A stretch of 64,000 nucleotides of DNA from Miltoncostaea sp050249835 (lineage in GTDB: Bacteria > Actinomycetota > Thermoleophilia > Miltoncostaeales > Miltoncostaeaceae), in the NCBI GenBank assembly GCA_050249835.1, contig JBFWPT010000015.1, positions 6,162 through 70,161 of the forward strand. Reading direction: 5' to 3'. Every line of letters begins with the position of its first letter. Position 1 is the stretch's first letter. Both the position numbers and the translations under genes were made by a program. The notes below the pieces were generated by a model. That model saw only the letters and a program-made list of their open reading frames with translations. It did no database searches and had not been told where the DNA came from. Below, one piece after another: positions 1 to 8,043 of the stretch.

Positions 1-1228
1 CGAGGGACGCCTCGCCCGCCCCCAGCAGGCGGCGGGCGAAGTCGGCCGGCGCCGACGAGAGGCGGGCCGCCCGCTCGAGGGCGACCGACGCGGGGGCCAG
101 CCCGCGACGCGCCGCCGAGGCCGCCGCCGCCGCCTCGAGCTCGGCGGCCGCGGCGTCGTCGGGGCCGACCGCCGCGGCGCCCAGGTGCCAGGCCCTGCGC
201 TCGCCCGCGAGCGCGCCGGCCAGCGCGCGGTGGGCCGCCCGCCGGTCCTCGGGCGCCGCGCCGCGGTACACGGCGCCGCGGGCGAGCGGGTGCGCGAAGG
301 CCAGCCGGTCGCCGCTGATGCGGATAAGCCCGGCCCGCTCCGCGTCGTCGAGCGCCGCGCCGTCGGTGCCTGCCGCCCGGCAGGCGGCGCCGACCACGCG
401 CAGGTCGTCGCCCTCGTACGCCGCGGCGACGAGCAGGGCGCGCCGCGCCGGTGCCGGGAGGGCCTCGATGCGGCGGCCGTAGGCGCGCGCGAGCCGCGGG
501 CCGGGGGCGAGCGGCTCCGCCAGGCCGGCCGTGCCGGCGCGCTCGCCGGGGCTCAGCGACGCCGGCAGCTCGATGAGCGCGAGCGGGTTCCCGGCCGCGG
601 CCGTCGCCACGGTGTCCGCCACGGCCGGGGCGAGCGGGGAGGCCGCCCGGCCGAGCACCGCCCGGGCGGCGGCGTCGTCGAGCGGGCCGACCTCGAGCTC
701 GGCGACGCCGGCCTGCGACGCCGCGGCCACGGGCTCGCGCGCGGCCATCACCACCGCGAGCGGGCCGCCGGCCCGGCGGGCCGCGAAGAGGACGCACTCC
801 CGCGACGAGGAGTCGATCCAGCCGAGGTCGTCCACCACCACGAGCACCGGCCGGCCGGCCGCCGCCACCCCCAGCAGCCCGACGGTCGCGACGCAGACGG
901 CGAGCCGCTCCCCCGGCACCGGCGGCCCGAGCGCGAGCGCCGCCGCCAGCGCCGCCGCCTGCGGCTCCGGGAGGCGGCCGAGATGCCCGTCGAGGGGGCC
1001 GAGGAGGTCGGTGAGGGCGGAGAAGGCGAGCTGCGCCTCGCTCTCGACGCCGCGGGCGGCGAGCACCAGCGCGCCCGCCGCCTCCGCGCGGGCGCGGAGG
1101 GCGTCGAGCAGGGCCGTCTTGCCGATGCCGGCCTCGCCCCTCACCAGGAGCGCCGCACCGCGCCCCTCCCCGAGATCGCCGATCAGCCGGTCGAGACGCG
1201 CCAGCTCCGCCCGGCGTCCGACCAGCAT
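1..1228 (-). CDS. LuxR/MalT-type AAA ATPase transcriptional regulator (3' end outside window)
   Basis: About 409 N-terminal residues are visible before the left window edge cuts the gene. The protein opens with an LVGRRAEL motif typical of large STAND/AAA regulators. A Walker A loop GEAGIGKT lies at residues 31-38 and a Walker B-like stretch VLVVVDD at about 128-134. An Ala/Leu-rich winged-helix and helical region follows. In this family an ATP-dependent switch domain precedes TPR-like repeats and a C-terminal LuxR helix-turn-helix. The HTH would lie off the window, so DNA binding is inferred. The ATG at 1228 sits 12 nt after the sigma-factor stop on the same strand, so the two genes are probably co-transcribed. 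The ligand and targets cannot be told. Confidence 0.85.
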   Translation of the reverse strand, partial: MLVGRRAELARLDRLIGDLGEGRGAALLVRGEAGIGKTALLDALRARAEAAGALVLAARGVESEAQLAFSALTDLLGPLDGHLGRLPEPQAAALAAALALGPPVPGERLAVCVATVGLLGVAAAGRPVLVVVDDLGWIDSSSRECVLFAARRAGGPLAVVMAAREPVAAASQAGVAELEVGPLDDAAARAVLGRAASPLAPAVADTVATAAAGNPLALIELPASLSPGERAGTAGLAEPLAPGPRLARAYGRRIEALPAPARRALLVAAAYEGDDLRVVGAACRAAGTDGAALDDAERAGLIRISGDRLAFAHPLARGAVYRGAAPEDRRAAHRALAGALAGERRAWHLGAAAVGPDDAAAAELEAAAAASAARRGLAPASVALERAARLSSAPADFARRLLGAGEASL

Positions 1229-1240
1229 GGCGGGCCGGGC

Positions 1241-2344
1241 CTACGCCGAGTCGCGCAGCGCCTGGGCCTCGGGGAGCGCCTCGAGCTTCTTGAGGGTGTT
1301 GTTCTCGATCTGGCGGATCCGCTCGCGGGTGACGCCGAACGCGCGGCCCACCTCCTCGAGCGTCCGGGGCTGCTCGCCGAGGAGGCCGAAGCGCAGCTCG
1401 ATGACCTTGCGCTCCCGGTCCGGGAGCGCGTCGAGGGCGCGGAGGATGTCCGTGCGGCGGAGGTTGACCGAGGCCTCGTCGAACGGCGACGCGGCCTGCT
1501 CGTCCTCGACGAAGTCGCCGAGCTCCGACTCCTCCTCCTCGCCGATCGGCTTCTCCAGGGAGACCGGGAGCTGGGCCATGCGGAGGATCTCGCGGACCTC
1601 GTCGGGGCTCATGCGGAGCTCCTCGGCGATCTCCTCGGGGCGCGGCTCGCGGCCCAGGCGCTGCACGAGCTGCCGCTCGAGGTGCACCACCTTGTTGAGC
1701 TTCTCCACCATGTGGACCGGGATGCGGATGGTGCGCGCCTTGTCGGCGATCGCCCGCGTCACGGCCTGGCGGATCCACCAGGTGGCGTAGGTGGAGAACT
1801 TGAAGCCGCGCCGGTAGTCGAACTTCTCGACCGCGCGGATGAGCCCGAGCGAGCCCTCCTGGATGAGGTCGAGGAACGACAGCCCGCGCCCCAGGTAGCC
1901 CTTCGCGATCGACACGACGAGCCGCAGGTTGGCCTCGACCATCGCCGTCTTCGCGCTGAGGTCGCCGCGCTCGATGCGCTTGGCGAGGGCGACCTCCTCC
2001 GAGGCCGTCAGCAGCGGCACGCGGCCGATCTCGCGCAGGTAGAGGCGTAGCGAGTCGAGGGAGGGCTCGACCGTGAGGTCGAGCTCCGGCGGGCGCTCGG
2101 TCTGGGTCGCCGTGGAGCGGGCGATGACCTCGCCGTCCGCGTCGAGCACCTCCACCCCGATCTCGACGAGGTGGGAGTAGAAGTCCTCCACCTGGTCCTT
2201 CGTGACCTCGGCGTCCTGGAGCGCCGAGACGATCTCGTCGTAGGTCAGGAACCCCTTCTCGCGTCCGTCCGCGACGAGCGCGCGCATCTCCTCGACATCC
2301 GGCAGGGCGATCTCGACGCTGCTGCGGGCGGGAGCTGACGACAT
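1241..2344 (-). CDS. rpoD: Primary sigma-70 factor (RpoD/SigA type)
   Basis: This 367-aa RNA polymerase sigma factor directs promoter recognition. A short region-1.1-like N-terminus (residues 10-60) precedes region 1.2 (YLREIGRVPLLT, about 90). Region 2 follows, with GLSFLDLIQEGSLGL and the -10-binding helix FSTYATWWIRQA (about 130-185). Then come region 3 and a region 4 helix-turn-helix ending in VTRERIRQIE near the C-terminus. The full set of group-1 motifs indicates a primary or close group-2 factor; it is shorter than many actinobacterial SigA proteins because the acidic N-terminal extension is missing. The ATG at 2344 was chosen because AGGAAGGA lies about 7 nt upstream. An in-frame upstream ATG in the long open frame lacks such a site. 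It is probably in one operon with the LuxR-type gene downstream. Confidence 0.95.
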   Translation of the reverse strand: MSSAPARSSVEIALPDVEEMRALVADGREKGFLTYDEIVSALQDAEVTKDQVEDFYSHLVEIGVEVLDADGEVIARSTATQTERPPELDLTVEPSLDSLRLYLREIGRVPLLTASEEVALAKRIERGDLSAKTAMVEANLRLVVSIAKGYLGRGLSFLDLIQEGSLGLIRAVEKFDYRRGFKFSTYATWWIRQAVTRAIADKARTIRIPVHMVEKLNKVVHLERQLVQRLGREPRPEEIAEELRMSPDEVREILRMAQLPVSLEKPIGEEEESELGDFVEDEQAASPFDEASVNLRRTDILRALDALPDRERKVIELRFGLLGEQPRTLEEVGRAFGVTRERIRQIENNTLKKLEALPEAQALRDSA

Positions 2345-2387
2345 TCCGCGGTCCTTCCTCGAGCGGGGACGGACGGGAGGCAGGTCG

Positions 2388-2393
2388 ATCATA
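2388..2393 (-). promoter_or_regulatory. Possible -10 element upstream of the sigma-factor gene
   Basis: The minus strand reads TATGAT here, about 43 nt before the ATG at 2344, which leaves room for a leader carrying the AGGAAGGA ribosome-binding site. No convincing -35 box is visible 17 nt further upstream. Confidence 0.3.
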
Positions 2394-2494
2394 CCCACCT
2401 GCCCGGCGGGCCCACCGCGTCGCGGTCCGTCAGAATCCTGCACACTCGGGAGAAACGGGGTGGCCCACACCGCCCAGCGAGGAGAGCGCGACCT

Positions 2495-3502
2495 ATGAGC
2501 ACGACCCGCCGGACCCCCGCGGAGGACCTCCAGGAGACCCGCCCGTCGGCGGCCATCAGCCTCTCCCGGGCGGGCGTGACCCACTCGGCGAAGGCGATCC
2601 GCATCCGCCACGAGGGGGCCGAGCAGCTCTTCCACGCCGACATCGCCGCCTTCTGCGACCTGCGCCCGGACCAGAAGGGCGCGCACATGTCGCGCTTCGA
2701 GGAGGCCGTGAACGAGGCGATCGACGAGGTGGTCCTGGGCGAGGCCCTGCGGATCGAGCTGCTCGCCGAGCGGATCGCCCGCACGATCGTGGAGCGCCAG
2801 CGCGCCCTGCGCAGCGAGATCACCATCCGCGCGAGCTGGCCGGTGGAGCGGCGGACGCCCGTGTCCGACATCGGCACGCAGGAGATGTACGGGCTCATCG
2901 GCGTGGCCGCGGCGGACACCGAGGGCGGCCGGCGCCTGGTGGGCGTCAGCGCCCAGGGCATGAACGCCTGCCCGTGCGCGCAGGGGCTCATCCGCGCGCA
3001 GGCCGAGGACGACCTGCGCGCCGACGGGTTCTCCGAGGACGAGATCGACCGGATCGTGCGGCTCGTCCCGGTCGCGACCCACAACCAGCGGGCGCGCGGG
3101 ACCCTCTACCTCGGCTCCCCCGACGGCCTGGACGTGAACGCCGACACGCTGGTGGAGATCGTCGAGGGCGGCATGTCGTCGGAGATCTACGAGCTCATGA
3201 AGCGTCCGGACGAGCAGTACGTCGTGGACCGCGCCCACCGGCGCCCCCGGTTCGTGGAGGACTCGGTGCGCGAGATGGTCGCCGGCGTGCTGGAGCGGTT
3301 CCCGGACCTGCCGGACGACGCCTTCGTGCACGCCCACCAGGCCAACTTCGAGACCATCCACACCCACGACGTCGAGGCCGAGCGGTCCGGCACGATCGGC
3401 GAGATCCGGGGCGAGCTGGAGACGGGGGCGCACTCCCCGCGGCACACGACCATCCGGGCGTGGCTGGCGGGCGGCGCCCCGGCCTGGGACGCCGGCGAGT
3501 GA
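2495..3502 (+). CDS. folE2: GTP cyclohydrolase, FolE2/MptA type (GTP cyclohydrolase I type 2)
   Basis: This 335-aa protein belongs to the COG1469 family. The family converts GTP to a dihydroneopterin phosphate, the first step of folate/pterin synthesis, with a metal ion other than the obligate zinc of FolE. It has the GMNACPCAQG segment, with the metal-ligand cysteine region at residues 158-160, an RASWPVERRTPVS segment, and C-terminal HAHQANFETIHTHD histidines. The length suits the family. ATG at 2495 follows GGAGAG about 9 nt upstream. Its TGA overlaps the GTG of the ACT-domain gene, so folE2, the ACT gene and def form one operon. The choice between FolE2 (dihydroneopterin triphosphate) and the archaeal MptA product cannot be made from sequence by eye. 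Confidence 0.93.
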   Translation: MSTTRRTPAEDLQETRPSAAISLSRAGVTHSAKAIRIRHEGAEQLFHADIAAFCDLRPDQKGAHMSRFEEAVNEAIDEVVLGEALRIELLAERIARTIVERQRALRSEITIRASWPVERRTPVSDIGTQEMYGLIGVAAADTEGGRRLVGVSAQGMNACPCAQGLIRAQAEDDLRADGFSEDEIDRIVRLVPVATHNQRARGTLYLGSPDGLDVNADTLVEIVEGGMSSEIYELMKRPDEQYVVDRAHRRPRFVEDSVREMVAGVLERFPDLPDDAFVHAHQANFETIHTHDVEAERSGTIGEIRGELETGAHSPRHTTIRAWLAGGAPAWDAGE

Positions 3503-4023
3503 ACGAGATCGTCGTCACGGCGGTCGGCACCGACCGGCCGGGCATCGTGGCGGCGCTCACCGGCGCCCTGCTGGAGCTGGGCGGCAACCTGGAGGAGACG
3601 CGGGCCGCGCTGCTGCGCGGGTCGTTCGCCACGGCCCTCGCCGTCGCGGTGCCCGACGGGGTCGGCGTGCCCGAGGTGGAGGCCGCCCTGCGGCCCGTGG
3701 CCGAGGAGCTCGGCCTGGGGCTCTGGGTGGGCCCGGCGGCCGCCCGCGACGAGGGCCCCCGGCCCCGGCGGTCGATCGTCTCGGTCTACGGCGCCGACCA
3801 CCCCGGCATCGTCCACGGGATGGCCGTCGGACTGGCCGAGCACGGCGCGAACATCGTCGACCTCTCGGCCCGCCTCGTCGGGGACCCCCCGATCTACGTC
3901 CTCGGCATCGAGGTGGAGCACGAGGAGGGCGCCGAGGGGCCGCTGCGCTCCGCGCTCGGCGACGTGGCCCGGGCGCACGGGGTCGAGCTGACCCTGGAGC
4001 CCGAGGACGACGAGGTCATGTAG
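3499..4023 (+). CDS. Tandem ACT-domain protein (GcvR-like amino-acid-binding regulator)
   Basis: This 174-aa cytosolic protein has two ACT domains. The first (residues 1-75) starts IVVTAVGTDRPGIVAALTG and the second (about 88-165) starts SIVSVYGADHPGIVHGMAV. The D(R/H)PGIV turn is the ligand-binding loop of ACT modules. The architecture matches GcvR-like glycine-cleavage repressors and PF13740-type proteins, which sense small ligands without DNA-binding domains. GTG at 3499 overlaps the folE2 stop by 4 nt, implying translational coupling. Its pairing with folE2 and def suggests a link to one-carbon/folate metabolism, but the ligand is not known. Confidence 0.85.
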   Translation: MNEIVVTAVGTDRPGIVAALTGALLELGGNLEETRAALLRGSFATALAVAVPDGVGVPEVEAALRPVAEELGLGLWVGPAAARDEGPRPRRSIVSVYGADHPGIVHGMAVGLAEHGANIVDLSARLVGDPPIYVLGIEVEHEEGAEGPLRSALGDVARAHGVELTLEPEDDEVM

Positions 4024-4034
4024 GTGACCGCGGG

Positions 4035-4529
4035 GTGATCCGCGAGGTCCTGCGCTACCCGGACCGCCGCCTCAAGCTCGTCGCCGCCCCGGTGGGCGCG
4101 CCCGGCCCGGCGATCCGGCGGCTGGCGGACGACATGCTCGACACCGCGGCGTCCTACCCCCGCACGGTGGGCATCGCCGCGCCGCAGATCGGGGCGCTGT
4201 GGCGCGTCGCGTACGTCGACTGCACCGGGCACAAGAAGGTGCCGGACCCCCACGGCCCCCTCTGGCTCGTGGACCCGGTGGTGCTGGAGGCCGAGGGCGA
4301 CGAGATCGGCCGCGAGGGCTGCCTGTCGCTGCCGGACATCACCGCCAACGTGCGCCGCGCCACGCGCGTCGCCGTGGAGGCGACCGACCTGGACGGCACC
4401 CGCCGCCGCATCGACGCCGAGGGCTTCGAGGCCCGCGTGATCCTCCACGAGATCGACCACCTGGACGGGATCCTCATCCTCGACCGGGTGGCCTCCCTGA
4501 CGCTGGACGTCTTCCCCCGGAGGCGCTAG
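4035..4529 (+). CDS. def: Peptide deformylase
   Basis: This 164-aa metalloenzyme removes the N-formyl group from nascent proteins. All three catalytic motifs are visible: GIAAPQIG (about residue 46), EGCLSLP (94-100, with the metal-binding Cys) and HEIDHLDG (138-145, with the two metal-binding His and the catalytic Glu). The residue before motif III is Leu rather than the common Gln. GTG at 4035 is the only sensible start after the ACT gene ends at 4023. The gene ends tail-to-tail with a minus-strand gene, the two stops overlapping at 4526-4529. Confidence 0.95.
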   Translation: MIREVLRYPDRRLKLVAAPVGAPGPAIRRLADDMLDTAASYPRTVGIAAPQIGALWRVAYVDCTGHKKVPDPHGPLWLVDPVVLEAEGDEIGREGCLSLPDITANVRRATRVAVEATDLDGTRRRIDAEGFEARVILHEIDHLDGILILDRVASLTLDVFPRRR

Positions 4530-4960
4530 TCCTCCTCGGCGGCGGCGCGCGCCAGGAGGGTGACGATCTGGTCCCGCGCCGGCTCGCCGAAGGTCTCGCG
4601 CGCCAGGGCGAGCCGCGACTTGGCGGCCTCGTCCTCGCCGCCCGCCGCCTCGGCCACCGTGCGGCGCAGGCCGGCGACGAGCAGCAGCAGCTGGCGGTCC
4701 GGCGCGAGCTCGGCCATCGGGGGGTCGATCGGGTGGACGACCCGCAGCCAGTCGGCGGCTGGCTCCCCCGGCCGGGCGCTGGACCAGGCGCTCGTCATGA
4801 TCGCCTGCTCCAGGGCGGCGCGGCGCTCGCGGCGGCCGGGACGGCCCCCCGCGGCGGCGGCGGCGATGGCGTCGATCTGGCGGCGCCCGACGGACACGCG
4901 CACCACGCGGCAGAAGGCGTCGTCCCCGTCGGGCTGGCGGGAGTCCTCGCTCACACCCAT
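4526..4960 (-). CDS. Hypothetical protein, 144 aa
   Basis: No family is recognised. The protein is soluble, rich in Ala, Arg and Glu and probably all-helical, with a middle segment DWLRVVHPIDPPMAEL and a hydrophobic LLLLVAGLRRTVAEAA helix. There is no signal peptide or clear catalytic motif. Start ATG 4960 is the best supported; an out-of-frame ATG lies 5 nt upstream. It follows the 139-aa hypothetical gene on the same strand after a 56-nt gap and converges on def. Confidence 0.55.
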   Translation of the reverse strand: MGVSEDSRQPDGDDAFCRVVRVSVGRRQIDAIAAAAAGGRPGRRERRAALEQAIMTSAWSSARPGEPAADWLRVVHPIDPPMAELAPDRQLLLLVAGLRRTVAEAAGGEDEAAKSRLALARETFGEPARDQIVTLLARAAAEED

Positions 4961-5016
4961 CCCATCGGCGCGGGGGCGCCGGAGCAGGAGTGGTGGCCGG
5001 GGCGACGCCCCCGGGA

Positions 5017-5436
5017 TCAGCGCTTCGAGTACACGTCCCCGTCGCCGCCGCCGCGGACCGCGTGGACCGGGTGCCCGGCGGCCTCCCACTGGTAGTAGGA
5101 GCAGGCCGGGCCGAAGGCCGGCTCGTAGACCGCGGGCTTCGGGTTGCGGCCGGCGTCGCGGGCGGCCGCGGCGTGGCGCAGCAGGCTCGGGTCGTCCATC
5201 TCCGGCCAGACGATCACGAGGTGCGCCGCGGTGAGGAACAGGGCGACGAACGTGCAGCCCTCGGCCGGGCAGGGCCACGGGTCGGTGCGGACGCAGTACC
5301 AGCCGGAGTAGTCCTCACCGGAGTCGTCGGTCCAGAGCTCCTCCTCCTGGTCCTGCTCGAGGTCGACGTCGGGCATCGCCGGGGCGATGGTGGGGCTGTC
5401 GACCCCGATCCCGGGGCGATCGGGCTCATCCGGCAT
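5017..5436 (-). CDS. Hypothetical Cys/Trp-rich protein, 139 aa
   Basis: No function is recognised. The N-terminal 50 residues are acidic (DVDLEQDQEEELWTDD). The C-terminal part is compact, with SGWYCVRTD, a CPAEGC pair, a hydrophobic FVALFLTAAHLVIVWPE stretch and FGPACSYYQWE. The CX4C pair followed by a His and a later Cys could bind a metal, but no known zinc-finger spacing is matched. The ATG at 5436 overlaps the end of moaE by 11 nt, so it is co-transcribed with moaD-moaE, which may tie it to molybdopterin use. That link is inference. Confidence 0.6.
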   Translation of the reverse strand: MPDEPDRPGIGVDSPTIAPAMPDVDLEQDQEEELWTDDSGEDYSGWYCVRTDPWPCPAEGCTFVALFLTAAHLVIVWPEMDDPSLLRHAAAARDAGRNPKPAVYEPAFGPACSYYQWEAAGHPVHAVRGGGDGDVYSKR

Positions 5437-5887
5437 GGGGCCTCCCGGCGGGGTCGGGGGTGGGCGCGGCGCGCGGGGCGTCGCGGCCGTCGATCCAGCG
5501 CGCATCGCCGCCGGGGTGGACGGACTGCTTCCAGACCGGGACGCGGGCCTTGAGCTCGTCGATGACCTGGCGGCAGGCCGCGAACGCCGCCGGGCGGTGG
5601 CCCGCCGAGGCGGCCACGATGACGCTGGGCTCCCCCACCGCGACGGCCCCGACGCGGTGGGCCACCGCGACACGCGCGCCCCAGGCCGCCTCGGCCTCGG
5701 CGGCGACGGCCGCCATCTCGGCCAGGGCCAGCTCCTCATAGGCCTCGTAGACGAGCGCGTCCACCGCGGCCGAATCGGCCTCGCGGCGGGTGGTGCCGAC
5801 GAACAGGGCGGTGCCGCCGTGCTCGTCGTCCCCCACCGCGGCCAGCAGCGCGGCGATGTCGAGCGGGCTGTCGGAGAGGGCGATCAC
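5426..5887 (-). CDS. moaE: Molybdopterin synthase catalytic subunit MoaE
   Basis: This 153-aa large subunit of molybdopterin synthase inserts sulfur from the MoaD thiocarboxylate into precursor Z (cPMP). Recognisable family segments are FVGTTR near residue 33, VYEAYEELA, the hallmark VAHRVGAVAVGEPSVIV, and RVPVWKQ with the catalytic Lys near residue 128. GTG 5887 overlaps the moaD stop by 4 nt (GTGA), as expected for stoichiometric subunits. The C-terminal tail is Pro/Ala-rich. Confidence 0.93.
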   Translation of the reverse strand: MIALSDSPLDIAALLAAVGDDEHGGTALFVGTTRREADSAAVDALVYEAYEELALAEMAAVAAEAEAAWGARVAVAHRVGAVAVGEPSVIVAASAGHRPAAFAACRQVIDELKARVPVWKQSVHPGGDARWIDGRDAPRAAPTPDPAGRPHAG

Positions 5888-6141
5888 CCGCCGGACACCG
5901 GGAGGATCAGGGCCACCTCGTCGCCGTCGCGCATCGGGGCGCCCGGCAGCGTCCAGGCGTGGTTGAGCGCGTACCGCATGCCCTCGGGGGGGCCGCCGTC
6001 GCGCACCCCGTCCGGGAGGTGGTCCCACACGGCCCCGACCGGGGTGGCGGCCGGGAGCTCCAGCTCCAGGCGCCCGGCGCCGGCGGCCTCGCGCAGCGAG
6101 GCGAACAGGCGGACGCTCACGCGGATGGGGTCGGGGGCCAT
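5884..6141 (-). CDS. moaD: Molybdopterin synthase sulfur carrier MoaD
   Basis: This 85-aa ubiquitin-fold protein starts IRVSVRLFASLREAAG and ends DEVALILPVSGG. The C-terminal Gly-Gly is the site that is adenylated and thiocarboxylated and delivers sulfur to MoaE. ATG 6141 is preceded by a -10-like TACAGT at a spacing of exactly 7 nt, which suggests a leaderless message. It is the first gene of moaD-moaE and the two downstream hypothetical genes, divergent from the acyl-CoA carboxylase operon. Confidence 0.93.
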   Translation of the reverse strand: MAPDPIRVSVRLFASLREAAGAGRLELELPAATPVGAVWDHLPDGVRDGGPPEGMRYALNHAWTLPGAPMRDGDEVALILPVSGG

Positions 6142-6148
6142 CGGGGCG

Positions 6149-6154
6149 ACTGTA
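6149..6154 (-). promoter_or_regulatory. -10 element of a leaderless moaD promoter
   Basis: TACAGT on the minus strand is followed by 7 nt and then the moaD ATG, so transcription would start at or next to the start codon. No Shine-Dalgarno sequence fits between them. Confidence 0.5.
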
Positions 6155-6256
6155 GCGGTCCGGGTCCCCGGGCGGCCGGGGCGGCGTGTGGTAGCGTCCC
6201 GCCGCCGTCGCGGCGGTTGGCAGGCCGCGAGTCGACGGCGTCGCACCGGAGGACGG

Positions 6257-7819
6257 GTGAGCACCGAGGAGAAGCGGGAACGGCTCCGCGCCCTGCGCGA
6301 GGAGGCCCGCCACGCGGGGACCGAGGCGGCGGTCGAGCGCCAGCACGCGCGCGGCAAGCTCACGGCGCGCGAGCGGATCGACCTGCTGCTGGACCCCGGC
6401 TCGTTCGTCGAGCTCGACATGTTCACGCGGCACCGGGCCCACGGCTTCGGGCTGGAGGACAACCGCCCGTGGGGCGACGGCGTCGTCACCGGCCACGGCA
6501 CCATCGACGGGCGCACGGTCTTCGTGTTCTCGCAGGACTTCACGGTCTTCGGCGGGAGCCTCGGCGAGGTCTTCGCCGAGAAGATCGTCAAGGTCATGGA
6601 CCTGGCGGTCCGGATGGGCTGCCCCATCATCGGGCTCAACGACTCCGGCGGGGCGCGCATCCAGGAGGGCGTCGTCTCCCTCGGCGGCTACGCGGACATC
6701 TTCTTCCGCAACGTCCGCGCGAGCGGGGTGATCCCCCAGATCTCCGTGATCATGGGGCCCTGCGCCGGCGGCGCCGTCTACAGCCCGGCGATCACGGACT
6801 TCATCTTCATGGTCCGCGAGACGAGCCACATGTTCATCACGGGCCCCGAGGTCATCAAGACGGTGACCGGCGAGGACGTGACCATGGAGGAGCTCGGCGG
6901 GGCCCAGAGCCACGCGACGCGCTCGGGCGTCTGCCAGTTCGCCGCCGACTCCGAGGAGGAGTGCCTGGAGCAGGTGCGGGAGCTCGTCTCCTTCCTGCCC
7001 CAGAACAACCTCGACCCGCCGCCCTTCGTGCCGACCGCCGACCCGCCGGACCGGCAGGCCCCCGAGCTCGCGACGATCATCCCGGACGTCGCCACGAAGC
7101 CGTACGACATGACCGACGTGATCGGGCACATCGTGGACGACGGCGACTTCATGGAGGTCGCCCCGCTCTTCGCCCCGAACATCGTGGTCGGCTTCGCCCG
7201 CCTCGCCGGCCACACGGTCGGGATCGTCGGGAACCAGCCGAAGGCGCTCGCCGGCGTGCTCGACATCGACGCGTCGATCAAGGGCGCGCGCTTCGTGCGC
7301 TTCTGCGACGCCTTCAACATCCCGCTCGTGACGCTCGTGGACGTCCCCGGCTTCCTGCCCGGCACGACCCAGGAGTACAACGGGATCATCCTCCACGGCG
7401 CCAAGCTGCTGTACGCCTACAGCGAGGCCACCGTCCCCAAGCTGACGGTCATCACGCGCAAGGCCTACGGCGGCGCGTACGACGTCATGGCGAGCAAGCA
7501 CGTCGGGGCCGACTTCAACGCCGCCTGGCCGACCGCCGAGGTGGCGGTGATGGGGGCCGAGGGCGCGGTCAACATCGTCTTCCGCCGCGAGCTGGCGGAG
7601 GCCGAGAAGGCCGGCGAGGACGTCGCCGCCCGGCGGGCGCAGCTCATCGCGGACTACACCGAGCGCTTCGCCAGCCCGTACATCGCCGCCGAGCGCGGCT
7701 ACGTGGACGACGTCATCGAGCCGGAGGAGACGCGCGCCTGGCTCGTGCGGGCGCTGGAGACCTCCCTCACCAAGCGCGAGCTGCGGCCGAAGCGCAAGCA
7801 CGGGAACATCCCGCTGTGA
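6257..7819 (+). CDS. Acetyl/propionyl-CoA carboxylase carboxyltransferase (beta) subunit
   Basis: This 520-aa carboxyltransferase of the AccD/PccB type transfers carboxyl from carboxybiotin to acyl-CoA, giving malonyl- or methylmalonyl-CoA. N- and C-terminal crotonase-like halves are both present. The ARGKLTARERIDLLLD entry segment, the SGGARIQEGV and GPCAGGAVYSPA oxyanion/acyl-CoA loops, and the C-terminal VDVPGFLPGT and KAYGGAYDVM loops are all seen. GTG 6257 was chosen because GGAGGA lies just upstream; the open frame extends far further 5' but without coding character. It begins the three-gene operon continued by the epsilon-like and biotin carboxylase genes. Substrate preference cannot be decided by eye. 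Confidence 0.95.
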   Translation: MSTEEKRERLRALREEARHAGTEAAVERQHARGKLTARERIDLLLDPGSFVELDMFTRHRAHGFGLEDNRPWGDGVVTGHGTIDGRTVFVFSQDFTVFGGSLGEVFAEKIVKVMDLAVRMGCPIIGLNDSGGARIQEGVVSLGGYADIFFRNVRASGVIPQISVIMGPCAGGAVYSPAITDFIFMVRETSHMFITGPEVIKTVTGEDVTMEELGGAQSHATRSGVCQFAADSEEECLEQVRELVSFLPQNNLDPPPFVPTADPPDRQAPELATIIPDVATKPYDMTDVIGHIVDDGDFMEVAPLFAPNIVVGFARLAGHTVGIVGNQPKALAGVLDIDASIKGARFVRFCDAFNIPLVTLVDVPGFLPGTTQEYNGIILHGAKLLYAYSEATVPKLTVITRKAYGGAYDVMASKHVGADFNAAWPTAEVAVMGAEGAVNIVFRRELAEAEKAGEDVAARRAQLIADYTERFASPYIAAERGYVDDVIEPEETRAWLVRALETSLTKRELRPKRKHGNIPL

Positions 7820-8043
7820 CCTCGTGGACGGTGGAGATCCGCGCCGGGGGCGATCCCGGCTCGGAGGGGCTGGCCGCGCTGACCGCGGCGATGGCGGCGC
7901 TGGTGGAGTCGGAGGCCGGCCCGGCGCCCGATCCGCTCCCGGCCGCCTACCGCTCCCGCTGGCGGCGCGCCGCGATGATCGAGGCGGCCGAGGTGCCCGC
8001 CCACGTCAAGCACGACGGACCACCGTGGGGGGTGCACGAGTGA
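7816..8043 (+). CDS. Acyl-CoA carboxylase epsilon-like small subunit
   Basis: This 75-aa protein lies between the carboxyltransferase and biotin carboxylase genes and overlaps both by 4 nt (GTGA each time). Actinobacterial acyl-CoA carboxylases often have a small, poorly conserved epsilon subunit (PccE/AccE) here that binds the carboxyltransferase. The pattern fits: an N-terminal beta-strand-like WTVEIRAG, an Ala-rich helix, and a C-terminal PLPAAYRSRWRRAAMIEAA segment resembling the family's S.W...AR motif. Assignment rests mostly on position and size. Confidence 0.7.
   Translation: MTSWTVEIRAGGDPGSEGLAALTAAMAALVESEAGPAPDPLPAAYRSRWRRAAMIEAAEVPAHVKHDGPPWGVHE

Noticed and set aside
185..2050. 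A 621-codon plus-strand frame opposite the LuxR-type and sigma-factor genes
   Set aside because: The minus strand encodes recognisable Walker motifs and complete sigma-70 regions; the plus frame has no domain-like features.
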